A DNA stretch of 64,000 nt from Echiichthys vipera (GCA_963691815.1 OY829650.1:8085527-8149526); one strand, 5' to 3'; shown: positions 1 through 43,873, counted from the stretch's first letter. Translations and numbers: made by a program. The notes: a model not told the origin generated them from the letters alone.

Positions 1-1244
1 CTAGCCTGGAGGCCTGCAATATCTGAGCAGGCTCTCTATTGGGGAAAGAGTGACCCGCAAGAGTCACTGCAGAGGAAATTGACAGCAATTTCAGGTTTTA
101 TTGAACCCCAATAGCTGGTAAAAGATGGTTACACAATGTGACACGCTGAAAGCAAAAGCTAATCTCAGATCACCCCAAAAACAGCGTTCCATTCTTCGAA
201 AGGGAAGTTTCTTCAATCTTGCTCTCTTAAATCTAAGTAACTTCATATTGCAGGGCTCAAGGCTAGACAAACACTGAGGAACATTTTGTTGCAAGGGACG
301 TGGAAGGCTTGTTTTTTTTCCCCCCTTTTTCCTTTGTTATGATTTCTTTGAAAGAAATGTCAAACTTTCACACTCCTTTATCAGCACAAACTGAGGACAA
401 CCATCTCTGCCTCCTCTCCAGTTCATAGTAAAGCTTGCCTGGTTGATAAGAAAAAAAATATTCATTTTTTTTTACTTTTTAAAAAATGTCGCATTAAAAG
501 AGATGCAGAAAGATGTTTTTTTTTCATGGTGTGTGCTGGGAAGTTCAGATAATGATTCAAATAAAGGAACATCTTTCGGAGCAGCGTCTATGAGTGGGTT
601 ATTTTTCAATCTACTTTTAAATTGCAGCTTTCACATGCTTCAAATCCCCTGACCCCACGCTGGGTTTTAGCTGTGGCTTTTCACTGTAAGTTAGTTTTTT
701 TTTTTCCTGATCCTCTCGAGTGAAGGACAAGGTGACAAAGGCAATTAATTTCTCACAAGACAGGGAAAGCTGCAGCGTCACTCGGCACCAAAGAGGGTTG
801 ATCTGTTTTTAGCAGTTTCCACCTCCATCCTCCTCCCTGTGACACGGATTCCCAGCGCCTCATCCTGATCCAAGGGGTTTCTTGCCTGGAGTTATTTTCG
901 GCCTGACACGGAGGAAAAAGGACAGCTTAGAGACTCTAAATCCTCTAAAAAACGTCACTCAGAGCACCGGGCTGCTTTCTGCGCCTTTGGAGAGAATGGG
1001 GAAAAGAGAGAATGAAATAATTTGAATCAGCAGTATGCAGCCGCAACTTCTTCACTGCCTGACTCAGCTTGACCTTATGAATAACATCACGGCGGAAGCA
1101 CTGGCCTGCAGGCGTGTGTGAAGTGAATTTGTAAAGAGCAGCAGACAAAACAAGGTGTGTGTGAGAGCATCAGTATGCAAAGAGGACGTCAAGCTCACTG
1201 TAACACCCTCTGTCCCTTTATTCCACACTAAACTAACTGCTGCA

Positions 1245-1455
1245 AAAAAATTAAGGGAACACTTAATCATCATAGTATAACACACAGAGAACATGTTACA
1301 GGAGGGATAGAGTCTGGAGATGCCGAGGTGAACGTTATGCTGCTCCAGCGTGGCCATATTGGCGGTAGGTCATTGATGGTCTCGAGAGGCGCGTCATTGG
1401 TCGCACAGACCTCCATGACATAGCCAACAGTACCCTGACTTAAATCAAATTCAGT
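1245..1455. repeat. probable DNA-transposon remnant
   Basis: The stretch from a run of A and TTAAGGGAACACTTAATCAT onward resembles a repeat family I know from fish genomes, with the phrase AACGTTCACCTCGGCATCTC in minus sense. No terminal repeats or coding frame could be delimited, so class and ends are guesses. Confidence 0.3.
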
Positions 1456-1911
1456 TATGCATCGGTGCATCCGACGCCGCCAAGTTGTGTGATTTTGAAT
1501 CCAGCCCTCAGTGGGTTAATGATTTTGGTTTCCATTGACCGCCATTTCCAACATTTCAGTGATGCTAGTTACAGCTTCTGAGTCATTAACACAGCCTTTT
1601 ACAGATGGATAAGGCCTGTCTTTAAACACCAACCTGGCCAAAAATTCTGTCTCATACTGGGCTGTTAGTGGAGCAGCGGCACATCTCCTGACGTGGGTGT
1701 GCTCTGCCTTGAGCAGATGACCTTATTTGAAAATCCGGGGCTTTGCGTCAGACTGCTGAAAAAGTAGAAAAAACTGTCTGAATGGAGGTGTTGACAGCAG
1801 TCTGAATCCTGAGCAGAGCTGCTCATGCCAGCTACTCCCACACACATTTACCTTATTATTTGAAAAGGTGGTCATGTGTAGCATTAACATCCGACATTCT
1901 AACAATATACA

Positions 1912-1912
<1 letters not shown>

Positions 1913-1959
<47 letters not shown>
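1913..1959. repeat. (TA)n microsatellite
   Basis: An uninterrupted TA dinucleotide tract of about 23 units, followed by GCATAATAGGTCCACTTTAAG-like sequence at 1978-1996, which resembles the end of a teleost transposon family. Confidence 0.9.
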
Positions 1960-1961
<2 letters not shown>

Positions 1962-2344
1962 CATAAAATCAAGAGAAGCATAATAGGTCCACTTTAAGTT
2001 GACACCACCATGCAACAAACACATCAATGAATTATGCAATGATTAAGCTTCATTACACAAAGCAACAAAGTCAGATTTGCAATATTTTTGTTATTAAATC
2101 TTCCAGTTTTCCTAAATGACTTGATCTGTTTAACTTAGCATGTCTGTTGCTCTGCAGCCTTCCCATGTGCCTTGTTAGTTACTTTAACAACTGACTGTAA
2201 ATGAATTTTTGACTGGGGTGGCCCAAGTGGGGGGCCCTGACCTTTGCAGGGGTGGCATGTAGTTTAAGAACGTGCACACACATCGGAATAACATTAAACT
2301 ATTAATGTTCCAATATTGTAGACCCACCAACATGCTCGTGTTAG

Positions 2345-2540
2345 GTACATTGATGACTCTAAGTTGCCCGTAGGTGTCAATGGTTGTCTGTCTCTGTGAT
2401 CTCTATGTGCCCTGTGATAGACTGGCGTCCTGTCCAGGATGTACCCCGCCTGACACCCAATGTCAGCTGGGATCGGCTCCAGCCCCCCCCCGCGACCCCG
2501 ACAGGGACAAGCGGTTGAAGATGAATGAATGAATGAATGA
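2345..2540 (+). mobile_element. LINE 3' tail (L2-like), truncated
   Basis: The sequence has the familiar fish order: TAGACTGGCGTCCTGTCCAG, GTACCCCGCC, GTCAGCTGGGATCGGCTCCA, a C-run, GACAAGCGGTTGAAGATG, then (TGAA)n. The (TGAA)n end is typical of L2-clade LINEs. Only the 3' end is present. A related copy in opposite orientation lies at 27239-27598. Confidence 0.6.
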
Positions 2541-2689
2541 AGTGAGCTCTGTTGTAAGTCTAGAGTGAAGATGTTTGTTTAAGGCTTCAGGTCTCTAGTT
2601 TGTGGGTGTGAAGTTTCATGAGTCTGCAACCATCCTAGAGGTGACAACAGCTCATTTTCTAATAAAGTGCTCTCACTATAATGAAATGG

Positions 2690-3150
2690 CTACTTTTGGG
2701 TCTAACATCATCACACATGAATACAATTGGGCTCGTTGAATCCAAAAGAGTGTCAGCTTTCCAGTCTGACCCAATTTATGCACACCCCAGTGTGCAGCAA
2801 TATTACAATAAACAATTTAAGAATAGGCCAAAAAACACAGAAAAGCGGCATGCCCCAACCTGTCTGGATCATTATAAAGTGGGGATGTATGTAAAGAGGA
2901 GGCTCATGGGTAACCATAGATCGCATTTCGTTCACATATCTTGAAGTCAGAGGTCAAGGAACCCCCTTTGAAAATGGCCCTGCCAGTTTTTGTTTTTGCT
3001 TGAGTGTCATTTAGCCTCCTTCCAGACAAGCTAGCATGTGGTGATTAGTACAGATGGATTCCTTAGATCATTTAGTTTCTCATGATACCGATATACGCAA
3101 CTGACTCTGAAATTGAAGCTAAACCCTGTTACAGCCTCTCAAAGACGAAC
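2690..3150. repeat. teleost interspersed repeat remnant
   Basis: The phrases AGGTCAAGGAACCCCCTTTG, AAAATGGCCCTGCCAG, TTTAGCCTCCTTCCAGACAA and GATGGATTCCTTAGAT belong to a repeat often seen in fish DNA. An 87-codon open frame across it has no recognisable domain and is not taken as a gene. The ends are approximate. Confidence 0.4.
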
Positions 3151-4283
3151 CCTCGGGACTCTGACTGGGGTGGCCTATGAGAATTCAATCATAAGAGACA
3201 CGTTATGTAGGTAAACCACCTTAAGTTACCGCTACCTGCAAACGCCATGATCACGATTGTCCAAATAGGTTTGCAACAGGCCTGCCTCAATTAACCGTCA
3301 TCTACACATACAGTCACAATGTAGGTGTCTGCCACACAGAGTACAAACGGATGAATTACACACATGTAAACAAAGGGGGAAAAATGCTCTTACAGCATTA
3401 CTTGGAGCCTTACGTGAACATGATTCTCGCATGATGTTATTGCGAGAATCTGGATGTGTGCAGGGTAATATAAGAATGTTCTAATATAAGAAGGGATCAG
3501 CTTCTCTCTTGATTCACAGAGACGAGCAAAGAGCATTCAAACACAGACAATTAGAAACCAGAGAACATCATGAGATGGGATCACACCAGCTACGTTGACA
3601 AAATCTGTCCACAGATAGAATATAAAAATATGGCAAAATACTCAAAACCACCTCTGTGCTAGTTCCCTCTACATTTTCTTTTTTTTTTAGTCTGGTCTAG
3701 TCCTTTAATGTCACTTTCTCGATAAGTGCTGCCATCTGATTTGTGTGCGTGTGTCGCAGCACGAGTCCCGGTGACCTACATCTCAGCATTTAATTACCCA
3801 CATGAAACAGTAGGTAAAATGTCAGCCTGAAATAAGCTGCGCTGAGCACTGATGGGGATCATTTCCCCCCAGGAGACGGGATTGACTTGTTCAAAGACAC
3901 TGAGATTTGTAGTTAAAAATGAAAGGCAGAACGTATTTTTGTCAATGATAAGGTTATGAACTTGTTTTGTCACCCTTTAAATGTGGTAGAGTTTGACCAG
4001 AGCGGAGGGTTTGGTTGGTTATCTGACCTTAAAGTTACACCTGTCTGTAAAAACACTTTCTCCAAATCGTCTTCTTTCACACTGACTCTCGTGCTGCAAG
4101 GCAGGTTTAAACATGTAGTTCTCTATCTGATCAGCAGGCGGCAGTAAAGTACCCGATAAATTTGGTAAAATTTCAGCATCTATAGGTCTTCGTCGCCTTG
4201 ATTCTTGTCTTCAAATGTGAGATGAAGCACACCTGAACACAAAAAATGCACACAGTCACAGCAGTTAAAACAAACTCACCATA

Positions 4284-4289
4284 TTTATT
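4284..4289 (-). terminator. ssh2: candidate ssh2 polyadenylation signal
   Basis: This is the first canonical AATAAA on the minus strand after the ssh2 stop codon, about 550 bases downstream. A GT-rich stretch follows in transcript sense (about 4262-4215), as expected beyond a cleavage site. The UTR would then end near 4265. Longer forms are possible. Confidence 0.5.
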
Positions 4290-4840
4290 TACTGCTAAAG
4301 CATTGAATAAAAAAAACCCATATCAGCTTTGTCCTGGTTCAATTATAAATCTGAATAAAGACACGTCTGTCCACTTTGAAAACAAAAACACGTCCACTGA
4401 TATCAGTGCAAAAGAATCCTATCGGGGTAAGAAACGGATTTCAAATGGAAGAAAAATAATCGAAACAGTAAAGTGCATGTTTGGAGAAAAAGCCCCTCTC
4501 GTAGTTTTAGAAACTGTGAACAGGCAGCGAGGGTCAAACACTGAAAACAAACGCTTCTTAAAAAAGGGGACACACATAATGGAGTGACTACAGTACGCAC
4601 TGGTTCAGTCTGAGTTTTGGACATTCATATTCCGTTACTGTAGATACGAACCTGAACTCCGGTTGAGACAGCACATCCAGTGGTTTACATGCAAACGTGT
4701 TCGTCATTCGATTCTCACACACTAAACATACATTAGACGTTACAAGAGGTCTCCAGTAAACACATTCGTACACATCATGCAGCGTCGCTCGCACATCTGC
4801 ATAGCTGCAGTCGTATCTGTTCCAGTCCATTGCACTGAGG

Positions 4841-35131
<30,291 letters not shown>

Positions 35132-35330
35132 GCCGACTGCTGCTGCTCAGACCTCGGTCACCTCGGAGAGTGAAGCACCGGGATACCGCACATTATTTTG
35201 GACAGGGACTGTTACAGTATGCTGGGTTCCCGGTGTTATTTCTCTGCTCGTTGCTTAGTTGCCCCTGTAGTGGCAAGCGTCACAGAATCAGTACGCATAT
35301 CCGGTCTTTACCTTTTCAAAATAAAAGTTC
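35132..35330 (-). promoter_or_regulatory. ssh2: probable distal ssh2 5' UTR and promoter region
   Basis: Sequence directly upstream of the distal ATG. An in-frame TGA 18 bases before the ATG shows it is non-coding. No TATA box or strong CpG island is visible. The transcription start cannot be placed from sequence alone. Confidence 0.4.
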
Positions 35331-35358
35331 GAATTCAGGAAGTGGTGAATGACCTAAC

Positions 35359-35830
35359 ACAGGGGTCTCCAACGTTTTTTTTTAGGCCAAGGACCCCCTT
35401 AGCTGAAAGAGAGACAAAGCAGGGACCCCCTACTACAAATATTGTATTAAACTGAGTCGCATATTAAATGTGGGCCTTATTATGGTGCATGAAATACTAA
35501 GATATTGCAATGATCATTATTAACATATTCATATATTTATACATATGTTCATGTCAAAACATGCATTTGGAAAGCACGTTGAATCCTTCCGTTCAGTTAC
35601 CTAAGTGGCTAACCCTGCCTATCATCAAATTTCCATCATCCATCATCTCCACACAGGGAAGGACCCCGGCCGGGACCCTCTGGCTGTAAGGCGATAGTGC
35701 TAACTAACTAATGTATATTTTCTGACATATTTTTGATTACCAATTAATTACCCATTAACAATTTTGCAGACCCCCTGCAGTAACTCTGAGGACACCCTGG
35801 GGGTCATAGGCCCCTTGTTGATACATTGTT
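35359..35830. repeat. degenerate DNA-transposon-like repeat
   Basis: Starts ACAGGGGTCTCCAACG and continues GGCCAAGGACCCCCTTAG, a typical fish repeat opening, and ends near CTGGGGGTCATAGGCCCC. At 35650-35708 a short piece (CACACAGGGAAGGACCCCGG, GGCTGTAAGGCGATAGTGCT) matches the inner part of the LINE end at 27519-27588. No target-site duplication was recognised. Confidence 0.45.
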
Positions 35831-36181
35831 AAACAATCTATTTGAGAGTTAATATTTCAATTAGTACTTACATGGCGCCCACATTATTATAAGCTATCTA
35901 TTTTTCGTTTAATGTATAGGCCTCCTCTGAGTTTATAATTCACGTTGTCTTGTAAAATTGCAATTGTATGCTTTTATTTTGACAAATACAAGTCACAGCT
36001 TTCCATAATGTTTTGTCGTGTAGCTTAACACAAAGCTGCCTTGGGTCGGGCGCATGCGCCATAGCGACCAGCTGTCAAACGGGTTTGCAGGCACGCTCCC
36101 ATTCATGCAAAGGTTACTATACAATTGATCAATTAAACTGAGAATAATACGGATCAATGCTAAACTAGAACTCAAGCTGTA

Positions 36182-36257
<76 letters not shown>

Positions 36258-36263
36258 GTGTGT

Positions 36264-36294
<31 letters not shown>
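36182..36294. repeat. (GT)n microsatellite upstream of ssh2
   Basis: About 113 bases of GT with a few GC and GA interruptions, roughly 1.05 kb upstream of the distal ssh2 ATG. Confidence 0.93.
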
Positions 36295-36479
36295 GACTGA
36301 GGTATTAGATAGGTGACAGCATCATAAATAATGCATCAGTGTGTTTTTTTCTATCCCTACAGGATGTGGCGCAGGAGAAGACTTGACCTTAGAAACATCT
36401 CTGTGCTTCCATGTTTTTCATCTACAAACGTCTCCTGGGAGATGGGATTTGTAGGGTGGGGTTGTGAAAGCAGGGGGAT

Positions 36480-36515
<36 letters not shown>
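36480..36515. repeat. (GT)n microsatellite
   Basis: A pure GT run of about 17 units. Confidence 0.9.
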
Positions 36516-36516
<1 letters not shown>

Positions 36517-37569
36517 ATGATGGTGAAAGTCAGAAGAGGTTCATGAGGTGAAAGATGGGGGGAGATATACAGCACCTCGACACAGCCCATATCTTGAGCC
36601 TTGGGTATCGTGATTTAGTGTTGCCACAGAAAAACAGCAAATACCTTTCGCCTGACTTTGCACGGTCACAGCGTTTTATTGGAAGAGCAAATGTTGTGAG
36701 TGCTGGGGACAGAGGAAGGTGTGGATGGGTGTTAAGCTCAGGGTCTACACGAGGATAGGAGGCTCATTTTGATTCACTTCATTGCATTATCTGGGTCATT
36801 GCCTCCTCCTTCTCCTCTCCCTGTCCTTCTCAATGGGTTCCTTCCCCTCCTCCATCCATTTCGCCCTATTTCCTTTTTATTGAACATCCAATAAGCAACA
36901 GAGTGATACGAAACAAAATCAACACTGATTATGGGGGTACTTAGGTGGTGTAGAGAGAAAAACAATGATTGCATTGCACTTGCAAAAGGGTGGAAGATGG
37001 AGGGAGGAGGGACAGATAAAATAAAAAAATTAAAGAAAGCACATGCTATAAATGATTGCAAATAAAGGAGCGACAGGATGATTGATGACCCCCAAACCCC
37101 CTGCGGTTTGGGTGTAGCCGATTACACCATATGCAGGCGGATTATGTATGAGCATGCAGCTGTGCATACGAATCTACCTCTATTTGTTTTCGATTGTGGG
37201 GTGATATCCAGGCTTTACTTAAGTGGAGACAAACTGTATTTATGTGCATGTGTGTGCATAACATTTCAGCAGTAGGTAGAGAGCTCACATTTATCAGAAC
37301 AGGGGGGATGACAAAAGAGCAGCTGATAAGAGGGTCGTGGAGAGGGTTAAGGGGGAAGAGAGAAAAGACAGATCCTCTGCAGAAAAGTAACCACGACAGG
37401 CAGGGAGGGACTGAGAAAGTGAGTGTGTATGGGCTCAAACACGATTAGGATTAGGAGTGGAGGATGATTCTTCTTCAGGGACTTAGTCAACACAGAGACA
37501 GCGGTACTAAATACAATCCTACTTGTAATTAAAGCTCTGCAACCCACAAGAGATTGCATCACAGAGCAG

Positions 37570-37571
<2 letters not shown>

Positions 37572-37662
<91 letters not shown>
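37572..37662. repeat. (GT)n microsatellite, about 45 units
   Basis: A pure GT tract in the intergenic region. Confidence 0.95.
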
Positions 37663-37663
<1 letters not shown>

Positions 37664-39104
37664 CACGTCATTTTATGGTTGTGGTAGAGTGTGGAGATAA
37701 AGCAATTAGTTGATTTAATATGCCTTCTTCAGTGTAATGTGAGTAATTATCAAATAGAGGCGCAATGACAAAGAAGTCTTCAAATGTACAACAAGTCTGT
37801 AATTCATTCACTCAATTCACATGCTTCACTATTCAGCGATACATCTGTTTAATCATTTTTTTTCCTCCTGTGCTAGTTTTTACCAAAGACACCAGATTAG
37901 TGTGAATCGATGGTCCACACCCTCACTCTCCCCCTCTCCATGGAGCTCCAGTCCCCCCAGTGGTCAGCTGTAGTCAAAACCAGCTACTCTGATTCTAATG
38001 ACAAGGTACTCCTTCGAACCAACAGGGGGGGATATGACCCTGTTAAAAATCAGCTAACGCTGGAGACTGGGGTCTTGATTTAAAATGCTCTTAAATGCAT
38101 GGAAGATGCTGGTCATTATTACACACATGATGTTCAAATCTTATTTAATTGATTATGTTTTCTGGTTGTTTTTTTTCTGCATCTGTAATTCTTTTGAAAC
38201 GTCTGTCCCATTAAATAGTTTTTTATATGGCAAGATCTGTAGCTGTGTTTCATAAATCAGGCAAGGTGTTCTTATAGGAATATATGAATGAAATATGCCC
38301 TTTAAGCTAGGACAGATATACATATGCACATACATATACATACATATGTACAGAAGAACTTACAGTGCAAGGCAGCATACTTTACTTTATTTTATAAAAC
38401 AACCACTTTCCTAAGGATAGCCATACGTGCTGGGAATCGTTTCCTGTCTTCCAGCATCCTCTGACCCTCTGACCGTAATCAAATAAAAATAATAAATTAC
38501 CAAATTGTATGAATCGCCTTCATTTACTTATTTAGTCACGGTATTATTATTATTTAGTGATATTGCAGTTCTGGATCCCTTCTTATTTACTCTCTACACT
38601 GCAGACTTCCCGCACACCTCAATTTGTTTTCCACCGGCAGAAATTCTAAGACAAAAATCATCAGCCTCATTAAAGACAGGGATGACAGGGAATTAAAATA
38701 ACAGACTAGGACTAGGACTAGCTGCAGCTGTGCTCACCGTGCTCTGTCCCTGTTGAGAGGTTCTGTGGGATGCACACTTTTTTACTTGTTAGCAGTTCAT
38801 AAAACAGAATTCTAAAAGTAGTTGTCGAATGCTAGCCAATGTTACCAGATGGTTACATTTTTGTAGCAGATATATTATCTTAGTTTAACCCACTTTCCAC
38901 CGCCCAGAAGAAAGCATTTGCATAACAATGGGACAATTCTGGCAGACATTTTGACTTGTCATAGCAAGAAGAGCACAGGTGATGGTAATATTGTTAACGA
39001 GGGCTCTGTTCCTATTAGCTGTCCCCGTTAATCACACCAGTGAGTCGGCATGCACATTTTGCACACAGTGTAACAGTTGCATGTGAGAACAAGTAACTGT
39101 TACA

Positions 39105-39125
39105 CGCGCGCGCACACACACACAC

Positions 39126-39171
<46 letters not shown>
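39105..39171. repeat. (CG)/(CA)n microsatellite
   Basis: A short CGCG start followed by CA units with one slip. Confidence 0.93.
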
Positions 39172-39172
<1 letters not shown>

Positions 39173-40794
39173 CATCTGCAATATGATTGTTATAGATACT
39201 AAATTCAATAAAAACAAATTCCTGTCAGGACGTAAGAAATGTAAAAAATTGGTATGCTGACCCTCCACAAAGGCCAGGAAGGCCTCTAGTTGAATTTGAG
39301 GTAGTCCCCCTTAAAAAAAAAGAAAAGCAAAACCACCCATACTGTATAGAAAAAGTTAAAGCATTTATCCAGCAAATAAAGCATTTCTGCTACTTTCTTT
39401 TACAGACGTCGCTTTTTATCTTTGCGTCAGATTTGAACACTGACAGTAATCACCTCTTCTTTGGGTCTCTGAGGTTTTTTTAACATCAACCTTCATCCCT
39501 GCTGTAGCTGATCTCTGTCCCATTTGCAGGGTTTTACTGTATCCTGAGTGAGAAAAGAAATGTGGATACTGCTCATCAGTCTGTAGCCAAGAAAGATAAC
39601 TGAATAGATTTCCCCAAAAGGTCTGCAGGAAACAACTGAAGGCTAATAGAAAACAATGAAAAAAAACCCATACACATATGTATACCCACTCAGTCTCAGT
39701 GTTGCTGTTTTCTTGTGCTCTTTATGTGTGCATATGACTTGAATAATAAAGCCAATACATGTCAGTGACTATTAAAGATAATTTCTCTCTCTCTCTGCTC
39801 ATCTTTTCATCTCCTCACCTGTAATGAGGAGACAACAGATCGAAGACCTCGCAGTCTATATTGGCAACAATTATATGAAGTAAGAAGGCAGAAGAAGCGA
39901 GCAATGGAGAAACGAGGGAGAGAAAGTGAGTGTCAGAAAGAGAAGAGGACCTACTCTGCAGAGATAAGATGGTATTCTGCCTTCGTGCAAAATGAGTTTA
40001 TTAGGGAAGTGAGGGACAGCCATTGCTTGGAATCAAGGTTTCGGTGTGATAAAGGGTGAGAGCGACAGATCGCAGGGGGAAAAAAGAGTTTCATTTCCTG
40101 TTCTTCAGAGCAAGCGGCAGTATCAGAGGATCAGCAGAGCGGCTGGGTAGAGGGAAAATGGAGAGACAGGGAGAGGACAGATGGAGCGAGTTAGAGAGGT
40201 AAATGCCAGGGTTTTTCTCTCAGAAAGAAAGAGTGACCCTCTGGATCTCTGTCAAAACATATTTATATGGAGAACTGAGGGGAGACAGACAGAAAGAGAG
40301 TTGAAAGATATGTCAAACTCAGCTGCTCTCCGGAAAGTGGAAAGTCAAAGTGAGCTTCTGCAGTGAAGTATGAAGGTTTATCACAGTGCAGAAGGCGAAC
40401 ACAAAACCCACGAGGGGCTTTTAAAAAAATGACAGCAACCATAGACATATTTGAGAGAGAGAGAGAGATAAGGCACATACAGTGCATGCATGCACAAACA
40501 GAGTCTAGGTTGGCTTGCCCAAATTAATATAGGTAAGAAAAAATACAAAGATATGAGAGCTGGAAGAAAGAGATGAAATGAGCTGAAGGTCTTGATAGAC
40601 ACCTGATAGTGAGAGAGGCTGGCAGCCAGGCAGCTAGGCAGATGCAGAGATGACAGGTACAGCAAAGGTGGAGGGATACGCTGGCTGCGCAGCGCTGTTT
40701 AATATAGATCTGCAGCGATAAGGCAAGACAGAGAACACAGGCTATGTCCATCAGTGAGGGGAAGGTAGCTCAGAGGAAATTGCCACAATAAAGC

Positions 40795-40942
<148 letters not shown>

Positions 40943-41279
40943 CAAGACTCACACATATGGGAGAAACTCCATGGCTAAGCGTGTAGATGCACACATGACC
41001 GTGTGCACATTCAGGGAGGTGCAAATAAACCCCAAAAACTTCCAGTCTGAGATTCAGTTCTAACCTGGCAGATAGATGTGCTGGTGTGATGGAAACTACA
41101 AACACATAAAGACACTTCTCTAAAACTTTCTTCTCACTCCCGCCTCAGGATATACTGTAGCCTACATATTGTATGACTGCACATCTGGCTACTACTCAGA
41201 TTGGTGAGCTGAAGATCGTCCCCTCAGCAATACTGAATCAAACGCTCATGCTTTTCCTTTTACCTCATTCTGGTTTGTA

Positions 41280-41299
41280 TGTGTGTGTGAGTGCGTGCA

Positions 41300-41338
<39 letters not shown>

Positions 41339-41475
41339 ATGACCACAAGCCTGTTTGCTGTAGCTGCTGATTGCAGATTTCAGTCGTGGGATTAATCAGT
41401 GGTGAAACCGCACATGTGTACACACAGACACAGACACAGTCCCACACACACACACACCCACACACACAGACGCAG
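41280..41475. repeat. (GT)n and (CA)n tracts facing each other
   Basis: A GT-rich run at 41280-41338 is followed about 80 bases later by CA-rich sequence at 41418-41475. Transcribed together they could pair into a hairpin, but both are simple repeats. Confidence 0.8.
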
Positions 41476-42102
41476 ACACACTCGGGTTGACAGAAAAACA
41501 ATGATTGTCATGACAGGTTGGGTCTGGCCGGTGTGTACAAAGGGTGGAGCAACACATGATTTCGGCCCTGCTCAAGCCTTCGATCAGGACGATACTCACC
41601 TCATGCCAATGTGTCAGTCTGCTGTAAATTCAGTCTAGTCATAATATAGACAGAGCAGCTCATGATGCAGTCGATTAGAGTGACTAATAGAGTCATTGCT
41701 CTCTGCAAACAGTGTTGGTAGTGACACACAGAGCAACCTCACAAGGAGCCACACAGTGCCCACTTACATTGCCACTTGGATAAGAACCTGATCCTGTTGC
41801 CACATGTTGGCCACAGTTTTAGAAGCTTTGATCTAGTTGTATTCAAGCATGTTGTGGTAGATTTCAGATCATTCATTCTGCTTGTTATCTGCTTGTTATC
41901 AGCCTCGAAGTGCTGGTATTGTTGTCAGCTTGTGAGTCTGTGTGTGCGTGTGTGTGATCTTTGTAAATTGTGGTCCTGGAGACACCTACTGTAGCGGGAA
42001 CTACTACAGAGGTGGTTTTCAGTGTTTTACCAGATATTTATATTTCTCTCACTGGAATAGCCTCATACAAGAAACAGTTATGCATAGTTACATGTGTGTA
42101 GT

Positions 42103-42320
42103 TAAGGTAAAAATCAAGGTCAAGTTAGAAAATAGATGTGGTCGGGCAAGTGTGCTGCTAGTAAAGGGGTAGAAAATAGGTCAGTAAGGGTAAGGGACCA
42201 TTGCCCCGCCTTAAGGCCCCTTGCATGGTGGCATGGTTTCTAGGTTCTGTCTTGTTGGCAGAGCAAAGTGTGGTAGGATTAGTTCACCCAAATCACGAAA
42301 TGCTGTGTCATCTAACCATG
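42103..42320. repeat. 218-bp direct repeat, copy A
   Basis: From TAAGGTAAAAATCAAGG to TCATCTAACCATG. It recurs at 42693-42910 with no length change and five mismatches that I counted. The two copies flank a copy of slc6a4 intron 12 sequence. Confidence 0.95.
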
Positions 42321-42331
42321 CATCATCTAAC

Positions 42332-42694
42332 CTGCTGTTGGAGACTGAAGCCTGGTCTTTAGGTTAGCCTATAACCTCAAATCTGGCAACGTAACAGCCT
42401 ACACGTGCGTTGCAGAATGTGGCTGTGTGTGTCGTCAGGTGATGCCCTACGTGTACACATGTGTGTGTAACATCTATGGGGCCTGGAAGGCGCCTTTGAT
42501 CCAGTCATGTGTTCACTGCAGAGGGTAGACCCTGACGGTGCATGGAGAAGAAAGGAACAGAGCCAATCCCTGTTGTTGGAGAGGCGTCAGTAGGGGAAAC
42601 AAAAGGCCAGGTTGGGATATTGGCAAGAAGGAGAACGATGGACCCATATAGAAGACACACTTGACATTGAATGTAAAGGAAACTAAATGAAATA
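42332..42694. repeat. 363-bp copy of slc6a4 intron 12 sequence
   Basis: It aligns end to end, without gaps and in the same orientation, with 46157-46519 inside slc6a4 intron 12; I counted 15 mismatches (about 96 percent identity). The intronic copy stops seven bases short of exon 12. It may be a segmental duplication or an undescribed dispersed repeat. Confidence 0.93.
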
Positions 42695-42910
42695 AGGTAA
42701 AAATCAAGGTCAAGTTAGAAAATAGATGTGGTCGGGCAAGTGTGCTGCTAGTAAAGGGGTAGAAAATAGGTCAGTAAGGGTAAGGGACCATTGTCCCGCC
42801 TTAAAGCCCCTTCCATGGTGGCATGGTTTCTAGGTTCTGTCTTGTTGGCAGAGCAAAGTGAGGTAGGATTAGTTCACCCAAATCACGTAATGCTGTGTCA
42901 TCTAACCATG
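42693..42910. repeat. 218-bp direct repeat, copy A'
   Basis: Second copy of 42103-42320. The A and A' copies differ less from each other than the two 363-bp copies do, which suggests a later duplication. Confidence 0.95.
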
Positions 42911-43680
42911 TTGTTGATAGTTTCAGTTTTATTTTGATATATAAAAGACAAAGAATGAAAGACAGAAATAGACACATTTAAGCCACGGGGGAAATCAGAC
43001 TGATCCTTTAAAGAGAAGCCAGTGATTGCCAAGACTTGGCAAACTGTGGACCTGTTGCAGATACTTCATGACAAGAACTGTCAGTGTGGAAATGCTAAAG
43101 ATGTTTGCAGGTTATTTGGAGATTTTCTTTTTGGCTGTGAGACATCCTGCTTGTGCATGTCTTGGCTGCAATTCTTTGGAGAATACATTTGAGGAATCCT
43201 TATAAAAAAGGTTTGAGTATGTGATGTCTCTATGTAAAATCCAGTCTGAATGGCTCTAGTGGTGATTTTATATGCTATGAGCTGCTGGGCAACAGTTCAG
43301 GCCTTGCATGTATGCTTATGCATGTTTTATAGGTGTCCCATCACCTACAGCAAGTTGTAGGACATCTGCTTAAGTGTAAGTATTTTGTTATGTTTAATAT
43401 GAAAGTTTGTGTTTTCTAGAAGACTGGAGAAGTACAGTATGTTGAGACAATAATCAACTAAGAGATGATAGGTCATTTATTTCCATATATCTTTATTTTA
43501 TCTGTTATTTCCCATATATTTATATATCTTTATTCTATACAGGTATACTTCTCAATACAGTCTTTTATTGACATACACAGATCTCACGTAAGCTTGAGAG
43601 GTACAAGAGAGAGAGGCAAGAGGAAGTTACTTCCTTCGTAAGATGTTTTGGCAGTTAACAAGACAACAGATCACATTACA

Positions 43681-43687
43681 GACACAC

Positions 43688-43733
<46 letters not shown>

Positions 43734-43818
43734 GAAGTACGGTATACACACATCACGGCATGCACACATAAAGGGTCTGAACACGTCCAATCCTTTTTGC
43801 ACAACCACTCGGCATACG

Positions 43819-43873
<55 letters not shown>

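Larger units (their letters stand above)
1..4240. other. region downstream of ssh2, no gene seen
   Basis: No reading frame here resembles a known protein, and all open frames are short. The stretch holds a (TA)n tract, an L2-like LINE 3' tail, and pieces of teleost DNA transposons near 1245-1450 and 2690-3150. The next gene downstream of ssh2 lies outside the window. Confidence 0.6.

Noticed and set aside
2681..2944. 87-codon + strand open frame
   Set aside because: It lies in a teleost repeat remnant and has no known domain or splice context.
41280..41475. Facing GT and CA tracts as a functional RNA hairpin
   Set aside because: Both are simple repeats that are abundant all over the window, so pairing is expected by chance.
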